Positions 43,853 to 57,468 are shown, counted from the stretch's first letter. The stretch is DNA of 64,000 nt from Cryobacterium tagatosivorans (GCF_004402215.1 NZ_SOEZ01000011.1:1-64000), one strand, 5' to 3'. The notes: generated from the letters alone by a model not told the origin. Made by a program: numbers and translations.

Positions 43853-45046
43853 TCAGAGTCCGGCTGCGCTTCTCAGGTCCTCGACGCGGTCGAGCCTCTC
43901 CCAGGTGAAGTCGGGCAGTTCCCGGCCGAAATGGCCGTAGGTCGCCGTCTGGGCGTAGATCGGCCGGAGCAGGTCGAGCGAGGCGATGATGGCGCCGGGG
44001 CGCAGGTCGAACACCTCGCGGATGGCGGCCGTGATGTCCTTGTCGGGCAGGGTGCCGGTGCCGAACGTCTCGACGTACAGGCCGACGGGCGAGGCCTTGC
44101 CGATCGCGTAGGCGACCTGGATTTCCAGGCGCTCGGCCAGGCCGGCGGCGACGGCGTTCTTGGCAACCCAGCGCATGGCGTAGGCGGCGGAGCGGTCGAC
44201 CTTCGACGGGTCCTTGCCGCTGAACGCTCCCCCGCCGTGGCGGCTCGAGCCGCCGTAGGTGTCGATGATGATCTTGCGCCCGGTCAGTCCGGCGTCGCCC
44301 TGCGGCCCGCCGATTTCGAACCGGCCGGTCGGGTTGATCAGGGTGGTGAGGTCGGAGGAGTCGAGTTCGACGCGGGCCAGCACGGGCCGGATGACGAGTT
44401 CCTCGACCTCGGCGCGCAGCACCTCGGTCGACACGGACGGGGAATGCTGGGTGGAGAGCACCACGGTCTCGACCGTGCGCGGGATGATGCCGTCGTAGCC
44501 GATCGTGACCTGGGTCTTGCCGTCGGGACGCAGGTAGTCCAGCTCGCCGGACTTGCGCACGGCCGCCAGCTGCTCGGCGAGGCGGTGGGCGATCCAGATC
44601 GGGATCGGCATCAGCTCGGGCGTTTCCCGGGTGGCGTAGCCGAACATGATCCCCTGGTCGCCGGCGCCCTGGCGGTCGAACGCGTCGAGGCTGGACTGTT
44701 CGCGCCGTTCGAAGGCCTCGTCAACGCCCTGGGCGATGTCCGGGGACTGCCCGCCGATGGAAATCTCCACCCCGCAGGACCGCCCGTCGAACCAGACGTC
44801 GGACGAGTCGTAGCCGATCTCGGTGATGCACTTGCGCACGATCGACGGGATCTCGACGTAGGCCTCCGTCGTCACCTCGCCGGCGACGTGCACGAGCCCG
44901 GTCGTGACCAGGGTTTCCACGGCGACGCGGCTCTGCGGGTCCTCGGCGAGCAACGCGTCGAGGATGCTGTCGGAGATCTGGTCGCAGATCTTATCCGGGT
45001 GGCCCTCGGTGACCGACTCGGAGGTGAAGAGGCGAAGATCGCTCAT
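43853..45046 (-). CDS. metK: S-adenosylmethionine synthetase
   Basis: MetK makes SAM from methionine and ATP. The 397-residue product has [32 protein letters not shown], and [18 protein letters not shown], all signature segments. I looked for a SAM riboswitch in the short gap to coaBC (45047-45082) and saw none; the gap is too small to hold one. Confidence 0.98.
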   Translation of the reverse strand: MSDLRLFTSESVTEGHPDKICDQISDSILDALLAEDPQSRVAVETLVTTGLVHVAGEVTTEAYVEIPSIVRKCITEIGYDSSDVWFDGRSCGVEISIGGQSPDIAQGVDEAFERREQSSLDAFDRQGAGDQGIMFGYATRETPELMPIPIWIAHRLAEQLAAVRKSGELDYLRPDGKTQVTIGYDGIIPRTVETVVLSTQHSPSVSTEVLRAEVEELVIRPVLARVELDSSDLTTLINPTGRFEIGGPQGDAGLTGRKIIIDTYGGSSRHGGGAFSGKDPSKVDRSAAYAMRWVAKNAVAAGLAERLEIQVAYAIGKASPVGLYVETFGTGTLPDKDITAAIREVFDLRPGAIIASLDLLRPIYAQTATYGHFGRELPDFTWERLDRVEDLRSAAGL

Positions 45047-45082
45047 CGGGCCCGTCTCTGTTTCAGGAGAGCCGTGCTCTCG

Positions 45083-46333
45083 TCAATCGGAAGGATGGTG
45101 ATCGGGCGTTCCGGCCTGGACGATCACGTCAAGAATGCAATTGGCCACCGACAGTTTCGTGCCGGAAGCCTCATTCACTATATCTCCGCGCCGATCGAGG
45201 ACGACGATGTCGTTACTCTCCGTGGCGAAGCCCTGTGACCAGCCGACCCTGTTGAGGACGAGGTAGTCGCAGCCCTTCCGGGCGACCTTCTGCCGTCCGA
45301 GTTCCAGGCGTGCGGCGGGGTCGGCCTCGGTTTCGGCGGCGAAGCCGACGATGACGGCCGGACGCGGGACCGCCCGTGCCAGGCCGGCCAGGATGTCGGG
45401 GTTCTTGACCAGGTCGAGCCGGAACGTGTCGCCGGCCTCGTCTTTCTTGATCTTGTCTGCGCGGCGTTCGGCCGGCCGGTAGTCGGCGACGGCGGCGGCC
45501 ATGATCACCACGTCGGCGGTCGCCGCGGCGGCCTCGACGGCCGCCTGGAGCTCGAGCGCGGTGCTGACCGGCCGCAGGTCGACGCCGGCCGGCGGCGGCA
45601 CCTCGAGGTGGGCGGCGACCAGGATGACGGATGCTCCACGCGCCGCGGCGGCCTCGGCGAGGGCGACGCCCTGCCGGCCGCTGGAGCGGTTCCCGAGGTA
45701 GCGCACGGGGTCGAGCGGTTCGCGGGTTCCGCCGGCGCTGATCACGATCCGCCGGCCGGCGAGGTCCTGCCCGGCGAGGTCCTGGCGCGCGGAGCCGTCG
45801 TCGAGCAGGGCCAGGGCCGCGGCGACGATCGTGTCCGGTTCTTCCATCCGTCCGGCGCCGATGTCGGCGCCGGTGAGCTGGCCAACGCCGGGTCCGACGA
45901 TCACGACGCCGCGCTCGCGCAGGGTCTTCACGTTGGCGACCGTGGCGGGGTTGTTCCACATTTCGGTGTGCATGGCCGGCGCGATCACGAGCGGAGCCGT
46001 GCTGGCGAGGATGGTGTTGCCCAGCAGGTCGTCGGCCAGGCCGGCGGCGAGCTTCGCGATGGTGTTGGCGGTGGCCGGGGCGACGACGATGAGGTCGGCC
46101 GACTGACCGATGGCCACATGGCGCACCTCGGCGACGCCCTCGTAGAGGTCGGTGTGCACGGGGTTCCGGGAGATGGCCTCGAGGGTCGGCTTCCCGACGA
46201 ACCGGAGGGCCGCTTCGGTCGCGACGACGTGCACCGAGTGCCCGGCCAACACGAAAGCGCGCACGATGTTGACGGCCTTATACGCAGCGATGCCGCCGGT
46301 TACACCGACGACGATCGTGCGAGCTGACGACAT
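45083..46333 (-). CDS. coaBC: Phosphopantothenoylcysteine synthetase/decarboxylase
   Basis: This bifunctional enzyme first couples cysteine to 4'-phosphopantothenate (CoaB) and then decarboxylates the product (CoaC) in CoA synthesis. The N-terminal flavoprotein half (about residues 1-185) has VGVTGGIAAYKAV, the catalytic histidine in AEVRHVAIGQSADL, and APAMHTEMWNNPAT. The C-terminal synthetase half has VISAGGTREPLDPVRYLGNRSSG. It lies between rpoZ and metK, the conserved actinobacterial order. Confidence 0.97.
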   Translation of the reverse strand: MSSARTIVVGVTGGIAAYKAVNIVRAFVLAGHSVHVVATEAALRFVGKPTLEAISRNPVHTDLYEGVAEVRHVAIGQSADLIVVAPATANTIAKLAAGLADDLLGNTILASTAPLVIAPAMHTEMWNNPATVANVKTLRERGVVIVGPGVGQLTGADIGAGRMEEPDTIVAAALALLDDGSARQDLAGQDLAGRRIVISAGGTREPLDPVRYLGNRSSGRQGVALAEAAAARGASVILVAAHLEVPPPAGVDLRPVSTALELQAAVEAAAATADVVIMAAAVADYRPAERRADKIKKDEAGDTFRLDLVKNPDILAGLARAVPRPAVIVGFAAETEADPAARLELGRQKVARKGCDYLVLNRVGWSQGFATESNDIVVLDRRGDIVNEASGTKLSVANCILDVIVQAGTPDHHPSD

Positions 46334-46360
46334 CCTGCGCGCTCGAGCGTGGCGGAGCGG

Positions 46361-46618
46361 TTATTCGACGATCGGACGGGAGGTGAGCTTGTCCTCGTTG
46401 ATTTCGCGCAGGGCGACGGAGAGCGGCTTGTCATCGACGGTCGAGTCGACGAGCGGTCCGACGTTGTCGAACAGGCTGCCTTCGTGCAGGTCCGCGTAGT
46501 AGTCGTTGATCTGGCGGGCACGCTTGGACGCGAAGATCACGAGGGCGTACTTGGAGTCGACCTTGGTGAGGAGGTCGTCGATGGGCGGGTCAATGATGCC
46601 TGTTAGCTTGGTGGCCAT
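46361..46618 (-). CDS. rpoZ: RNA polymerase omega subunit
   Basis: Omega helps assemble RNA polymerase. The 85-residue product begins [20 protein letters not shown] and holds the beta'-binding [27 protein letters not shown] about eight bases upstream sets the start. It follows gmk, as in most bacteria, and leads into coaBC and metK. Confidence 0.96.
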   Translation of the reverse strand: MATKLTGIIDPPIDDLLTKVDSKYALVIFASKRARQINDYYADLHEGSLFDNVGPLVDSTVDDKPLSVALREINEDKLTSRPIVE

Positions 46619-46705
46619 TGGGTCACACTCCTTTAGAGCTTTTCGTGCAGCGAAATGACTGCGTGCGCGTCAATTCTGACGCGAGGAAACGAGGTGAGAC
46701 GGGCG

Positions 46706-47626
46706 CTACGAAACCGACTGCGCCCTGCGAGTCTGCATCAAGTCTACGACCTCTCGGGCCGCTTCGGCCACGTCGGTGTTCACGACGCTGTAATCGAACT
46801 CGCCCTGGGCGGCCAATTCGAGCTTCGCGGTCTCCAGCCGGCGGGCCTGTTCGGCGGAATCCTCGGTGTCCCGCCCGATCAGTCGGCGCACCAGTTCTTC
46901 CCAGCTGGGAGGCAGCAGGAAGACCAGCCGGGCCTCCGGCATGGCGCGGCGCACGGCCCTGGCCCCCTGGAGGTCGATCTCCAGGAGCACGCTGCGGCCG
47001 GCCTCGATGGCGTCGTCGACGGGACCGCGAGGCGTGCCGTACCGGTAGGCGTTGTGCACGGTCGCCCATTCGAGGAGGTCGCCCGCCTCGATCATCCGGT
47101 CGAATTCCGCATCGTCGACGAAGTAGTAGCTGACGCCCTCGACTTCACCGGGGCGCGGCTTGCGGGTCGTCGCGGAGACGGAGAGCAGCACCTCGGGGTA
47201 GTGCTCCCGGATGTAGTTCGCCACGGTGCCCTTGCCGACCGCGGTGGGTCCGGCGAGCACGACCAGGCGCGAGTCGGGGGCGCCGCGGCGTCCGGTCGGT
47301 TTGGTGGAGAGGAAGTCCCGCAGGCGCTCGCGCTGGTGGGTGCCGAGTCCGCCGAGGCGCTTCGACGGGGAAATCTCCAGCCGGTTCATGAGGCGGCGCA
47401 TTTTGGTGACTCCGATCGAGGGGATGCTGACCAGCAGCTCGGTCACGCGCAGTCGGCCTTCGACCCCGGTCGGGTCCTTGACCGCGGCGGCGAGCACCTC
47501 GAGGGCGGTCCGCTGACCGGCCGCGACCTGGGCCTTGACGGCCGCTCTGGCGCGCCGGGCCGCGACGGCGGCGCGCGATGCCGCCACCCGGTCGACATCG
47601 GGTGGGATGGGGCGATTCTCAGCCAC
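46706..47626 (-). CDS. gmk: mIHF-like domain fused to guanylate kinase
   Basis: The C-terminal part (from about residue 118) is guanylate kinase, which phosphorylates GMP: P-loop [30 protein letters not shown], and [14 protein letters not shown]. The first ~108 residues are not kinase; they resemble the actinobacterial integration host factor mIHF, with the helical [10 protein letters not shown] start, [32 protein letters not shown] and a following basic helix. In Mycobacterium mihF lies directly before gmk as a separate gene, so this looks like an in-frame fusion of neighbours. AGGAG precedes the GTG, and no internal start is visible at the junction (residues 96-120). It overlaps pyrF by 8 bp. 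Confidence 0.93.
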   Translation of the reverse strand: MAENRPIPPDVDRVAASRAAVAARRARAAVKAQVAAGQRTALEVLAAAVKDPTGVEGRLRVTELLVSIPSIGVTKMRRLMNRLEISPSKRLGGLGTHQRERLRDFLSTKPTGRRGAPDSRLVVLAGPTAVGKGTVANYIREHYPEVLLSVSATTRKPRPGEVEGVSYYFVDDAEFDRMIEAGDLLEWATVHNAYRYGTPRGPVDDAIEAGRSVLLEIDLQGARAVRRAMPEARLVFLLPPSWEELVRRLIGRDTEDSAEQARRLETAKLELAAQGEFDYSVVNTDVAEAAREVVDLMQTRRAQSVS

Positions 47627-48502
47627 GGGCCGCTCCTGTTTCAGCTACTCGGCGCACGATCGCCTCGGCGAGCCGGTCGGGACCGGCCGCGAGCACGCTA
47701 CGCGATTCACTCACGATAACGCTTCGAGCGTACCCGCCATACAGCAAGTCGATATTGGTGACGTCGGCGCCCTGGTGGCCAAAGCCCGGGGCGAGCACCG
47801 GGGTGAGCGCCGCCGACGGCGCTGCGGCGACGTCGATGCCGAAAACGGCGAGGTCGAGGGTCGCGCCGAGCACGACCCCGATCGAGCCGAGCGGCCCGGT
47901 CGTGGCCGCCGCGTTACGCTCCCCCACCTCGTCGAGGATCGCCCGGGCGACGCTCCGGCCGGCCCGGGCGCCGTCGGCGACGATGGCCCGCTGGATCACC
48001 GCGGCCTCCGGGTTCGAGGTCGCCGAGAGCACGAAGAGGCCCTTGCCGCCGGCCTCCGCGATCTCGATCGCGGCGTCGAGCGATCCGACGCCCATGTACG
48101 CGCTGACCGTGATGGCGTCCACTTCGAGCGGCGAACCGGGCGTGAGCCAGGCCTGGGCGTACGCTTCGGCGCTCGTGCCGAGGTCTCCCCGCTTGACGTC
48201 GCCGATGACGAGCAGTCCGGCCGACCGGGCATCCGCCAGGGTACGCTCCAGGGCCGCGTAGCCCGCGGAACCGAACCGCTCGAAGAACGCGATCTGCGGT
48301 TTGACGATCCCGACGCGGCCGGCGGCGGCCTCGACCACCGTGCGGCCGAACGCTTCTGCTCCCGCCGCGGAATCGGGCAGGTCCCAGTCGGCCAGCAGCC
48401 AGGCGTGCGGGTCGATGCCGACGCAGAGCTGCCCGTGCGCGGCGAACGCCTGCCCGAGGCGGTCGCCGAACGGGACGGGCGCGCCGGATGCCTCGCCTGG
48501 GG

Positions 48503-48506
<4 letters not shown>
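47619..48506 (-). CDS. pyrF: Orotidine 5'-phosphate decarboxylase
   Basis: PyrF gives UMP from OMP, the last step of de novo synthesis. The 295-residue product is the long type 2 form used by mycobacteria: [26 protein letters not shown], and the catalytic [19 protein letters not shown]. It overlaps carB by 4 bp and gmk by 8 bp, which joins the pyrimidine operon to the mIHF-gmk gene. Confidence 0.97.
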
Positions 48507-51801
<3,295 letters not shown>

Positions 51802-51802
<1 letters not shown>

Positions 51803-52992
51803 TATTTGTTGTCTCCTGCTCCGGCGGCCTTGTGGTGGGCGAGCACCACATCCCTGAACCGATCGAAAAGGTAGTTGGCGTCGTGCGGCCCGGAGGCGGC
51901 CTCCGGGTGGTACTGCACCGAGAACGCGGGAATGTCGAGGCAGCGGATGCCTTCGACCACGTTGTCGTTGAGGCTGTAGTGGCTCACTTCCACCCGGCCG
52001 AAGCCGGTGCGGGATTCGTGCACGCCCTCGGTGGGCATGTCGACGGCGAAGCCGTGGTTCTGGGAGGTGATCTCGACCTTGCGGGTGGTCTTGTCGAGCA
52101 CGGGCTGGTTGATCCCCCTGTGGCCGAAGGGCAGCTTGTAGGTGCCGAAGCCGAGCGCGCGGCCGAGCAGCTGGTTGCCGAAGCAGATGCCGAAGTACGG
52201 CACGCCGGCCCGGAGCACCTCCTGCAGCAGCTTCACGTGGGCGTCCGAGGCCGCCGGGTCGCCGGGGCCGTTGGAGAAGAACAGCGCGGAGGGCTCCAGC
52301 GAGAGCACGTGCTCCGAGGTGACCGACTGCGGCAGGACGAGGACCTCGAAGCCGCGTTCGGCCAGGAAGTTGAGGGTGGAGGTCTTCACGCCGAGGTCGA
52401 GCACGGCGACCGAGCCGATCCGCTCCCCCACCGCCGGGATGGAGTACGGCTCGACCGTGGACACCGCGTCGGACAGGTTGCGCCCGCGCATCGAGGCCGT
52501 CCGGCGCACCTGCTCGAGCTGCTCGCCGTCGGAGAGTTCGAAGGCCTCGCCGGAGAAGATGCCGGCGCGCATCGCGCCCTCGGAGCGGATGTGGCGGGTG
52601 ATCGCCCGGGTGTCGATGCCGCTGATGCCGACGACGCCGCCGGATTCGAGGTCGTCGTCGAGGCTCCGCTGGGAGCGGAAGTTCGACGTGACCCGGGAGG
52701 GCTCCCGCACGACGAAGCCGGCCACCCAGATCTTGCGGGATTCCATGTCTTCGTCGTTGGCGCCGGTGTTGCCGATGTGCGGCGCGGTCATCAGGACGAT
52801 CTGGCCGGCGTAGGACGGGTCGGTCAGGGTCTCCTGGTAGCCCGTCATCCCGGTGGCGAACACGATCTCACCGAAGGTTTGGCCTCGGCTGCCGTAGGCG
52901 CGGCCGACGTAGCGCCGGCCGTCTTCGAGCACGAGCACGGCCGGCGCCTTCACGGCGCCCGCCCGGTCGGCTGTTTCTGCAGGATTGGCCAT
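51802..52992 (-). CDS. carA: Carbamoyl-phosphate synthase small chain
   Basis: CarA is the glutaminase that feeds ammonia to CarB. The 396-residue product has [14 protein letters not shown] at the start and a class I amidotransferase domain with [18 protein letters not shown] (nucleophile cysteine in the GICFG motif) and [14 protein letters not shown] with the catalytic His and Glu. The ATG at 52992 has GAGG upstream and lies one base after the stop of the PH-like gene. Confidence 0.97.
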
Positions 52993-52993
52993 G

Positions 52994-53554
52994 TCAGGCC
53001 TCGCTTTCGTCGCGTGCAGCCGGGCCGGTGGCGTCGGCTGCGATGGATCGGATCGCATCAGTGATGCGGTCGCGATCGATGGGGTCGGGGATGCGGAAGT
53101 AGCTGTCGACGGAGATGTCCTCGCCGGGCTTCGGTGCGGGTGCGTTCTCTGGCCGGTGCAGGCGCCAGCCCAGCAGCAGCAGCCCGTCGGTCTCGACCAC
53201 GCGGTCGATGGTCATGGTGGCGGGGGTGAGCAGCTCGATCGCCGCGGCCGGGATGAAGACCGGCTCCTCGCCGGCCAGGCTGAGGTCCACTCCCGCGGCG
53301 GTGACCGTGAGCCGGGCCCTGGCGCGGAAACCCAGTCCCCGGATCGCGAGCCGTTCGAGCGGGCGGGCGCGGGGCGTGGTGGCCACGTACAGCACGGGCG
53401 CCGAGGCGATCACGGGGGCGTCGGCGCCGGTACCCGGGTGGCCGGCCGCCAGGCCGGCATCCCGGCGGGTGCGCGCCCGCCAGCTCCGCCACATGAGCGC
53501 GACGATGCCGAGCAGCACGACGACGACGACGACGGTGGGGGCGACCCTATCCAT
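52994..53554 (-). CDS. Membrane-anchored PH-like protein of the pyr operon
   Basis: A 186-residue protein with one N-terminal membrane helix (about residues 5-22) and a beta-rich C-terminal domain (about 70-180) resembling the PH-like proteins found between pyrC and carA in actinobacteria (Rv1382 position in Mycobacterium). The role is not known. It overlaps pyrC by 8 bp and is one base from carA, so it is made with the pyrimidine enzymes. Confidence 0.75.
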   Translation of the reverse strand: MDRVAPTVVVVVVLLGIVALMWRSWRARTRRDAGLAAGHPGTGADAPVIASAPVLYVATTPRARPLERLAIRGLGFRARARLTVTAAGVDLSLAGEEPVFIPAAAIELLTPATMTIDRVVETDGLLLLGWRLHRPENAPAPKPGEDISVDSYFRIPDPIDRDRITDAIRSIAADATGPAARDESEA

Positions 53555-54899
53555 GGCCGACCTCCGACCGCGCGGCCGCGACCTCGGCGGCCGGGAGCAA
53601 CGCGCCGTCCAGCACCGTCGGGTATCCCTGGTGGAAGGTGGCCTGCACCCGGCCGGGCAGCGTCATCGCCAGGTAGGGCGAGTTCACGCCCTTGCCGGAG
53701 AGGTCACCGGTTCCGAACACCCGGCTGGCCGAGGGGTCGTAGAGCGTGAGCTCGGCGGGTGCGCCCACCTCGGTGCGCCGGCCCTGGCCGTCCAGACGGC
53801 CGATCCGGGCGGGGGTGTGCGAGAGCACCCGGGCCACGTCGGCCCAGTCGAGGTGGCCGTTTGCCACGACGGAGGCGTGCACGACGGAGAGGGCGGACTC
53901 GAGCCCGACCATGCCGTTGGCGGCCGCATCCCATTCGCAATCCTTCGCCTCGGTCGGGTGCGGCGCGTGGTCGGTGGCGACGATGTCGATGGTGCCGTCG
54001 GCGAGGCCGGCGCGCAGGGCCTCGACGTCTTCCCGGCGGCGGAGCGGCGGGTTGACCTTGAACCGCGCGTCGTAGCCGACGACGAGTTCCTCGGTGAGCA
54101 GGAGGTGGTGCGGGGTGACCTCTGCTGTGACGTTGATGCCGCGGGCCTTGGCCCAGCGGATGACGTCGACCGAGCCGGCGGTGGAGACGTGGCAGACGTG
54201 CAGGCGGGAACCGACGTGTTCGGCCAGGAGCACATCGCGGGCGATGATCGACTCCTCCGCGACGGCCGGCCAGCCGGTGAGGCCGAGCTCGGCCGACAGC
54301 GCGCCCTCGTTCATCTGCGCCTTCTCGGTGAGGCGGGGGTCCTGGGCGTGCTGGGCGATGACGCCGTCGAAGGCCTTCACGTACTCGAGGGCGCGGCGCA
54401 TGATGAGCGGATCGGCCACGCAGGATCCGTCATCGGAGAAGACCCGCACCCGGGCGCGGCTGGCCGCCATGGCGCCGAGCTCGGCCAGTTGCCGGCCGGC
54501 CAGGCCCACGGTTACGGCGCCGATCGGCTGCACGGTGACGTAGCCGGCCTGCTCGCCGAGGGCGAGCACCTGCTCGACAACGCCGGCCGTGTCCTGCACC
54601 GGTGAGGTGTTGGCCATCGCGAACACGCTGGTGAACCCTCCCCTGGCCGCGGCCTGGCTGCCGGTCAGCACGGTTTCGCTCTGCTCAGATCCGGGCTCAC
54701 GCAGGTGGGTGTGCAGGTCGACGAGGCCGGGCAGGGCGACGAGCCCGTCGGCGTCGATCGGGCTCGCACCGGCCCGAGACAAACCCGACCCGAGCTCGGC
54801 GACGCGGCCGCCGGCGAGCAGGATGTCGCTGCGGGTACCGTCCGGCAGGGTCGCTCCCCGGATCAGGTACTCCACGTTGTCGGCGCGTTCCTTCGGCAT
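53547..54899 (-). CDS. pyrC: Dihydroorotase
   Basis: PyrC cyclises carbamoyl aspartate to dihydroorotate. The 450-residue class I form has the zinc motif DLHTHLREPG, HVCHVSTAGSVDVIRWAK, and DIVATDHAPHP. GTP-type cofactors are not involved. It directly follows pyrB. Confidence 0.97.
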   Translation of the reverse strand: MPKERADNVEYLIRGATLPDGTRSDILLAGGRVAELGSGLSRAGASPIDADGLVALPGLVDLHTHLREPGSEQSETVLTGSQAAARGGFTSVFAMANTSPVQDTAGVVEQVLALGEQAGYVTVQPIGAVTVGLAGRQLAELGAMAASRARVRVFSDDGSCVADPLIMRRALEYVKAFDGVIAQHAQDPRLTEKAQMNEGALSAELGLTGWPAVAEESIIARDVLLAEHVGSRLHVCHVSTAGSVDVIRWAKARGINVTAEVTPHHLLLTEELVVGYDARFKVNPPLRRREDVEALRAGLADGTIDIVATDHAPHPTEAKDCEWDAAANGMVGLESALSVVHASVVANGHLDWADVARVLSHTPARIGRLDGQGRRTEVGAPAELTLYDPSASRVFGTGDLSGKGVNSPYLAMTLPGRVQATFHQGYPTVLDGALLPAAEVAAARSEVGHG

Positions 54900-55850
54900 C
54901 TATGAATCCTCCCGGTCACCGGACAAAAGCAGGTACAGCGCGGCCATCCGCACCGACACGCCATTCGCGACCTGTTCGAGCACGGTCGACCGGGCCGAAT
55001 CGGCCGCGGCAGACGATATTTCCAGGCCGCGATTCATCGGGCCGGGGTGCATGACAATGCTATCCGCCCGGAGCCGGGCGAACCGCTCGTCGTCGAGCCC
55101 CCAGCCGCGGGCATACTCCCGCGGGTTGGGGAAGAAGGAGGCGCTCATCCGCTCGGCCTGGATGCGGAGCATCATGATCACGTCGGGGCCGGCGTCGATC
55201 GCGGCGTCGAGGTCGAAGCCGAAGGTCGCCGGCCAGGCGGACGTGTCCGCAGGCAGGAGCGTCGGCGGTGCGACGAAGCCGACCTGGGCGCCGAGGGTGG
55301 TGAGCAGCCACAGGTTCGACCGGGCGACGCGGGAGTGCAGGACGTCCCCGACGATGGTCACGGTGACACCGTCGAGGTCCCGGCCCCGCGAGGCGGCCCC
55401 GTGCAGGCGCCGGCGGATGGTGAAAGCGTCCAGCAGGGCCTGGGTCGGGTGTTCGTGGGTGCCGTCGCCGGCGTTGATGATGCCCGCGTCGATCCAGCCG
55501 CTCTCCGCCAGCACGAGCGGCGCCCCGGAGGCGTGGTGGCGGATGACGACGCCGTCGGCGCCCATCGCGGCGAGGGTCTGGGCGGTGTCCTTGAGGCTCT
55601 CGCCCTTCGACACGCTCGATCCCTTGGCGCTGAAGTTGATCACATCGGCGCTGAGCCTCTTCGCCGCGGCCTCGAAGGAGATCCGGGTGCGGGTGGAGTC
55701 CTCGAAGAACAGGTTGACGACGGTCTTGCCGCGCAGGGTCGGGAGCTTCTTCACCTCGCGGCCTGCGACATCCGCCATGTCCTCGGCGATGTCGAGGAGC
55801 ACGATGGCCTCGTCCCGGCTGATCGTCTTGGTCGACAGGAGGTGCCTCAT
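54900..55850 (-). CDS. pyrB: Aspartate carbamoyltransferase catalytic subunit
   Basis: PyrB condenses carbamoyl phosphate and aspartate. The 316-residue chain has the carbamoyl phosphate site [13 protein letters not shown], the lysine-containing [22 protein letters not shown] and a C-terminal [12 protein letters not shown]. No regulatory PyrI is encoded, as expected for actinobacteria. It overlaps pyrR by 4 bp. Confidence 0.98.
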   Translation of the reverse strand: MRHLLSTKTISRDEAIVLLDIAEDMADVAGREVKKLPTLRGKTVVNLFFEDSTRTRISFEAAAKRLSADVINFSAKGSSVSKGESLKDTAQTLAAMGADGVVIRHHASGAPLVLAESGWIDAGIINAGDGTHEHPTQALLDAFTIRRRLHGAASRGRDLDGVTVTIVGDVLHSRVARSNLWLLTTLGAQVGFVAPPTLLPADTSAWPATFGFDLDAAIDAGPDVIMMLRIQAERMSASFFPNPREYARGWGLDDERFARLRADSIVMHPGPMNRGLEISSAAADSARSTVLEQVANGVSVRMAALYLLLSGDREDS

Positions 55851-56389
55851 GCGCCGTTGCCTCCTTCGATACTGACGAATTCGTCGCCGTCTGTCTCGGT
55901 CAGGTGCAGGTTGATCCGCTCCTCGGTCGAGCTGGGCAGGTTCTTGCCGACGAAGTCGGCCCTGATCGGCAGTTCCCGGTGGCCGCGGTCGACGAGCACG
56001 GCCAGGCGCACGATGCTCGGGCGGCCGTGGTCGCCGAGCGCGTCGAGGGCGGCGCGGATGGTGCGGCCGGAGTAGAGCACGTCGTCGACGAGCACGACGG
56101 TCTTGCCGTCGATGCTGCCGGGCACCTGGGTCGGCGCGGGGGTGCGGGTGCGGGTGCGGGACAGGTCGTCGCGGTAGAGGGTGACGTCGAGGGAGCCGAC
56201 GCGGACATCCGTCGCGCTGGGCTCGATCCTCTGGATGGTCTCGAAGATGCGGCGGGCGAGCACGACCCCGCGGGTGGGGATGCCGAGGATGACGAGGTTG
56301 TCCGGCCCCCGATTGGACTCGAGGATCTCGTGCGAGATCCGAGTCAACGCTCGGGTGATGTCAGCCTGGGTGAGCACGGTGCGTGCCAT
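55847..56389 (-). CDS. pyrR: PyrR, pyrimidine regulator / uracil phosphoribosyltransferase
   Basis: PyrR binds pyr mRNA when UMP is high and also has weak uracil phosphoribosyltransferase activity. The 180-residue protein has the PRPP loop [18 protein letters not shown] and an N-terminal [16 protein letters not shown] use the ATG at 56389 rather than the TTG one codon earlier because AAGGAGG is then at the better spacing. It is the first gene of the pyrimidine operon and probably represses its own translation through the hairpin described in the next entry. Confidence 0.96.
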   Translation of the reverse strand: MARTVLTQADITRALTRISHEILESNRGPDNLVILGIPTRGVVLARRIFETIQRIEPSATDVRVGSLDVTLYRDDLSRTRTRTPAPTQVPGSIDGKTVVLVDDVLYSGRTIRAALDALGDHGRPSIVRLAVLVDRGHRELPIRADFVGKNLPSSTEERINLHLTETDGDEFVSIEGGNGA

Positions 56390-56397
56390 CAAACCGA

Positions 56398-56422
56398 CCT
56401 CCTTCCCCGTCTCACAGGACGG
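56398..56422 (-). promoter_or_regulatory. Predicted PyrR-binding hairpin next to the pyrR ribosome binding site
   Basis: On the minus strand a perfect stem CCGTC-CTGTGA-GACGG (56422-56407) contains TCCTGTGAGAC, which fits the core UCCNGNGAG of the PyrR binding loop known from Bacillus. The ribosome binding site AGGAGG (56403-56398) begins three bases after the stem, so a stabilised hairpin would block initiation, as described for mycobacterial pyrR. Prediction from sequence only. Confidence 0.65.
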
Positions 56423-56451
56423 CTGTTAAAGGATGTCTATTTCTGCCCATG

Positions 56452-56457
56452 AGCCTA
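56452..56457 (-). promoter_or_regulatory. Likely pyr operon -10 element
   Basis: TAGGCT on the minus strand, giving a 5' leader of about 55 nt that contains the PyrR hairpin. A clear -35 is not seen. Confidence 0.45.
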
Positions 56458-56563
56458 GCACCTGCGCGGCCGCGCCCTAGCCGGTGTGACGGCCCGCGGT
56501 TAAGCTGCGGGCATCGACGTACACATCCTTCGAGAGCCGGAGCTGCAGGAAGCAGGTGGCGCC

Positions 56564-57460
56564 ATGTCGACATCGAATCACGAGGCCCGGGGGCCGTCAC
56601 CGGTCGCCTCCGAAGTGGGGGCGCCGGCCGGCCCGATCAGTTTTGTCCGGCGCCGCGAGATCGAGGAGGTCCATCGCGAGCTCGAGCTCCCCGGCCCCGA
56701 TCCGCTGCCCACACTGGAGCGCATCCACAAGTACAAGGACGCGATCTTCTCCCAGTATTTCCGGGAGCGGCCGGAGTTCGCCCTGGCCTGGCCGGACAGC
56801 CTGTACATCCCCGCGGACGCCGACTACAAGCGCTATTGGATTGCCGCGCCTCCGGCCAGCCACCGATACCGGTACCACTGGGTGAACACCGTCAACGGGC
56901 AGCCGTCCGGAAGCGCCGCGTCGGAGGCGACGGGCAACCTGTTCAGCTGGGTCAACGTGTCCGGGCTGAACCCGGGCTACATCGGCTTCGCGGGCACGGG
57001 GGTCAGCGTCGTGCCCCAGGCGACCCTGTCCTACGTGAAGGTGAGCGCGGACATCGACGCGGTGACCGAGAGCCGCTGGTGGTTCATGCCCGGCACGACC
57101 GCCGGCTTCGCCAACTTCAGCTACCGCGGCACGGCCTACGTGGCCGGCTGGGAGGTCGACCCGGTGACCGGGCAGTGGCAGCTGCTCAAGCCCTTCGGGT
57201 CGCGCACCCTGTTCAAGGCGGACGAGAGCGGACAGGGCGGATCGGCGATCAACTCGCAGGTGCACGCCTTCACCGACCTGTCGGCCACCCTGCAGCTGCA
57301 GGGTGGGCACAACTATGCGATCGGGGTGGCGTTCGAGGTCGAGATCACCTTCGACTGCCGTGACCGGATCGGTCGCCCGTACAAGAAGCAGCCAGGGGAC
57401 GACATCAAGCTGTGGGCGTCGATCGCCGGCACCGTCGCCAGCATCACCGTGTCGACCTGA
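56564..57460 (+). CDS. Orphan protein of unknown function
   Basis: I do not recognise this 298-residue protein. It has a disordered hydrophilic start (residues 1-25), a charged helical segment (FVRRREIEEVHRELE, about 27-41), and then a long region rich in beta-type residues, glycines and aromatics (SRWWFMPG, GGHNYAIGVAFEVEITFDC), like a beta-sandwich or jelly roll. There is no signal peptide, membrane helix or obvious catalytic motif. It is on the plus strand between pyrR and nusB, against the direction of all neighbours, and its stop lies eight bases from that of nusB with no terminator between. The codon positions are GC-rich at the third base, so it is probably a real gene. Confidence 0.7.
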   Translation: MSTSNHEARGPSPVASEVGAPAGPISFVRRREIEEVHRELELPGPDPLPTLERIHKYKDAIFSQYFRERPEFALAWPDSLYIPADADYKRYWIAAPPASHRYRYHWVNTVNGQPSGSAASEATGNLFSWVNVSGLNPGYIGFAGTGVSVVPQATLSYVKVSADIDAVTESRWWFMPGTTAGFANFSYRGTAYVAGWEVDPVTGQWQLLKPFGSRTLFKADESGQGGSAINSQVHAFTDLSATLQLQGGHNYAIGVAFEVEITFDCRDRIGRPYKKQPGDDIKLWASIAGTVASITVST

Positions 57461-57468
57461 CCGGGCCC

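Noticed and set aside
45047..45082. SAM riboswitch before metK
   Set aside because: The gap is only 36 bp and no conserved stem pattern is present.
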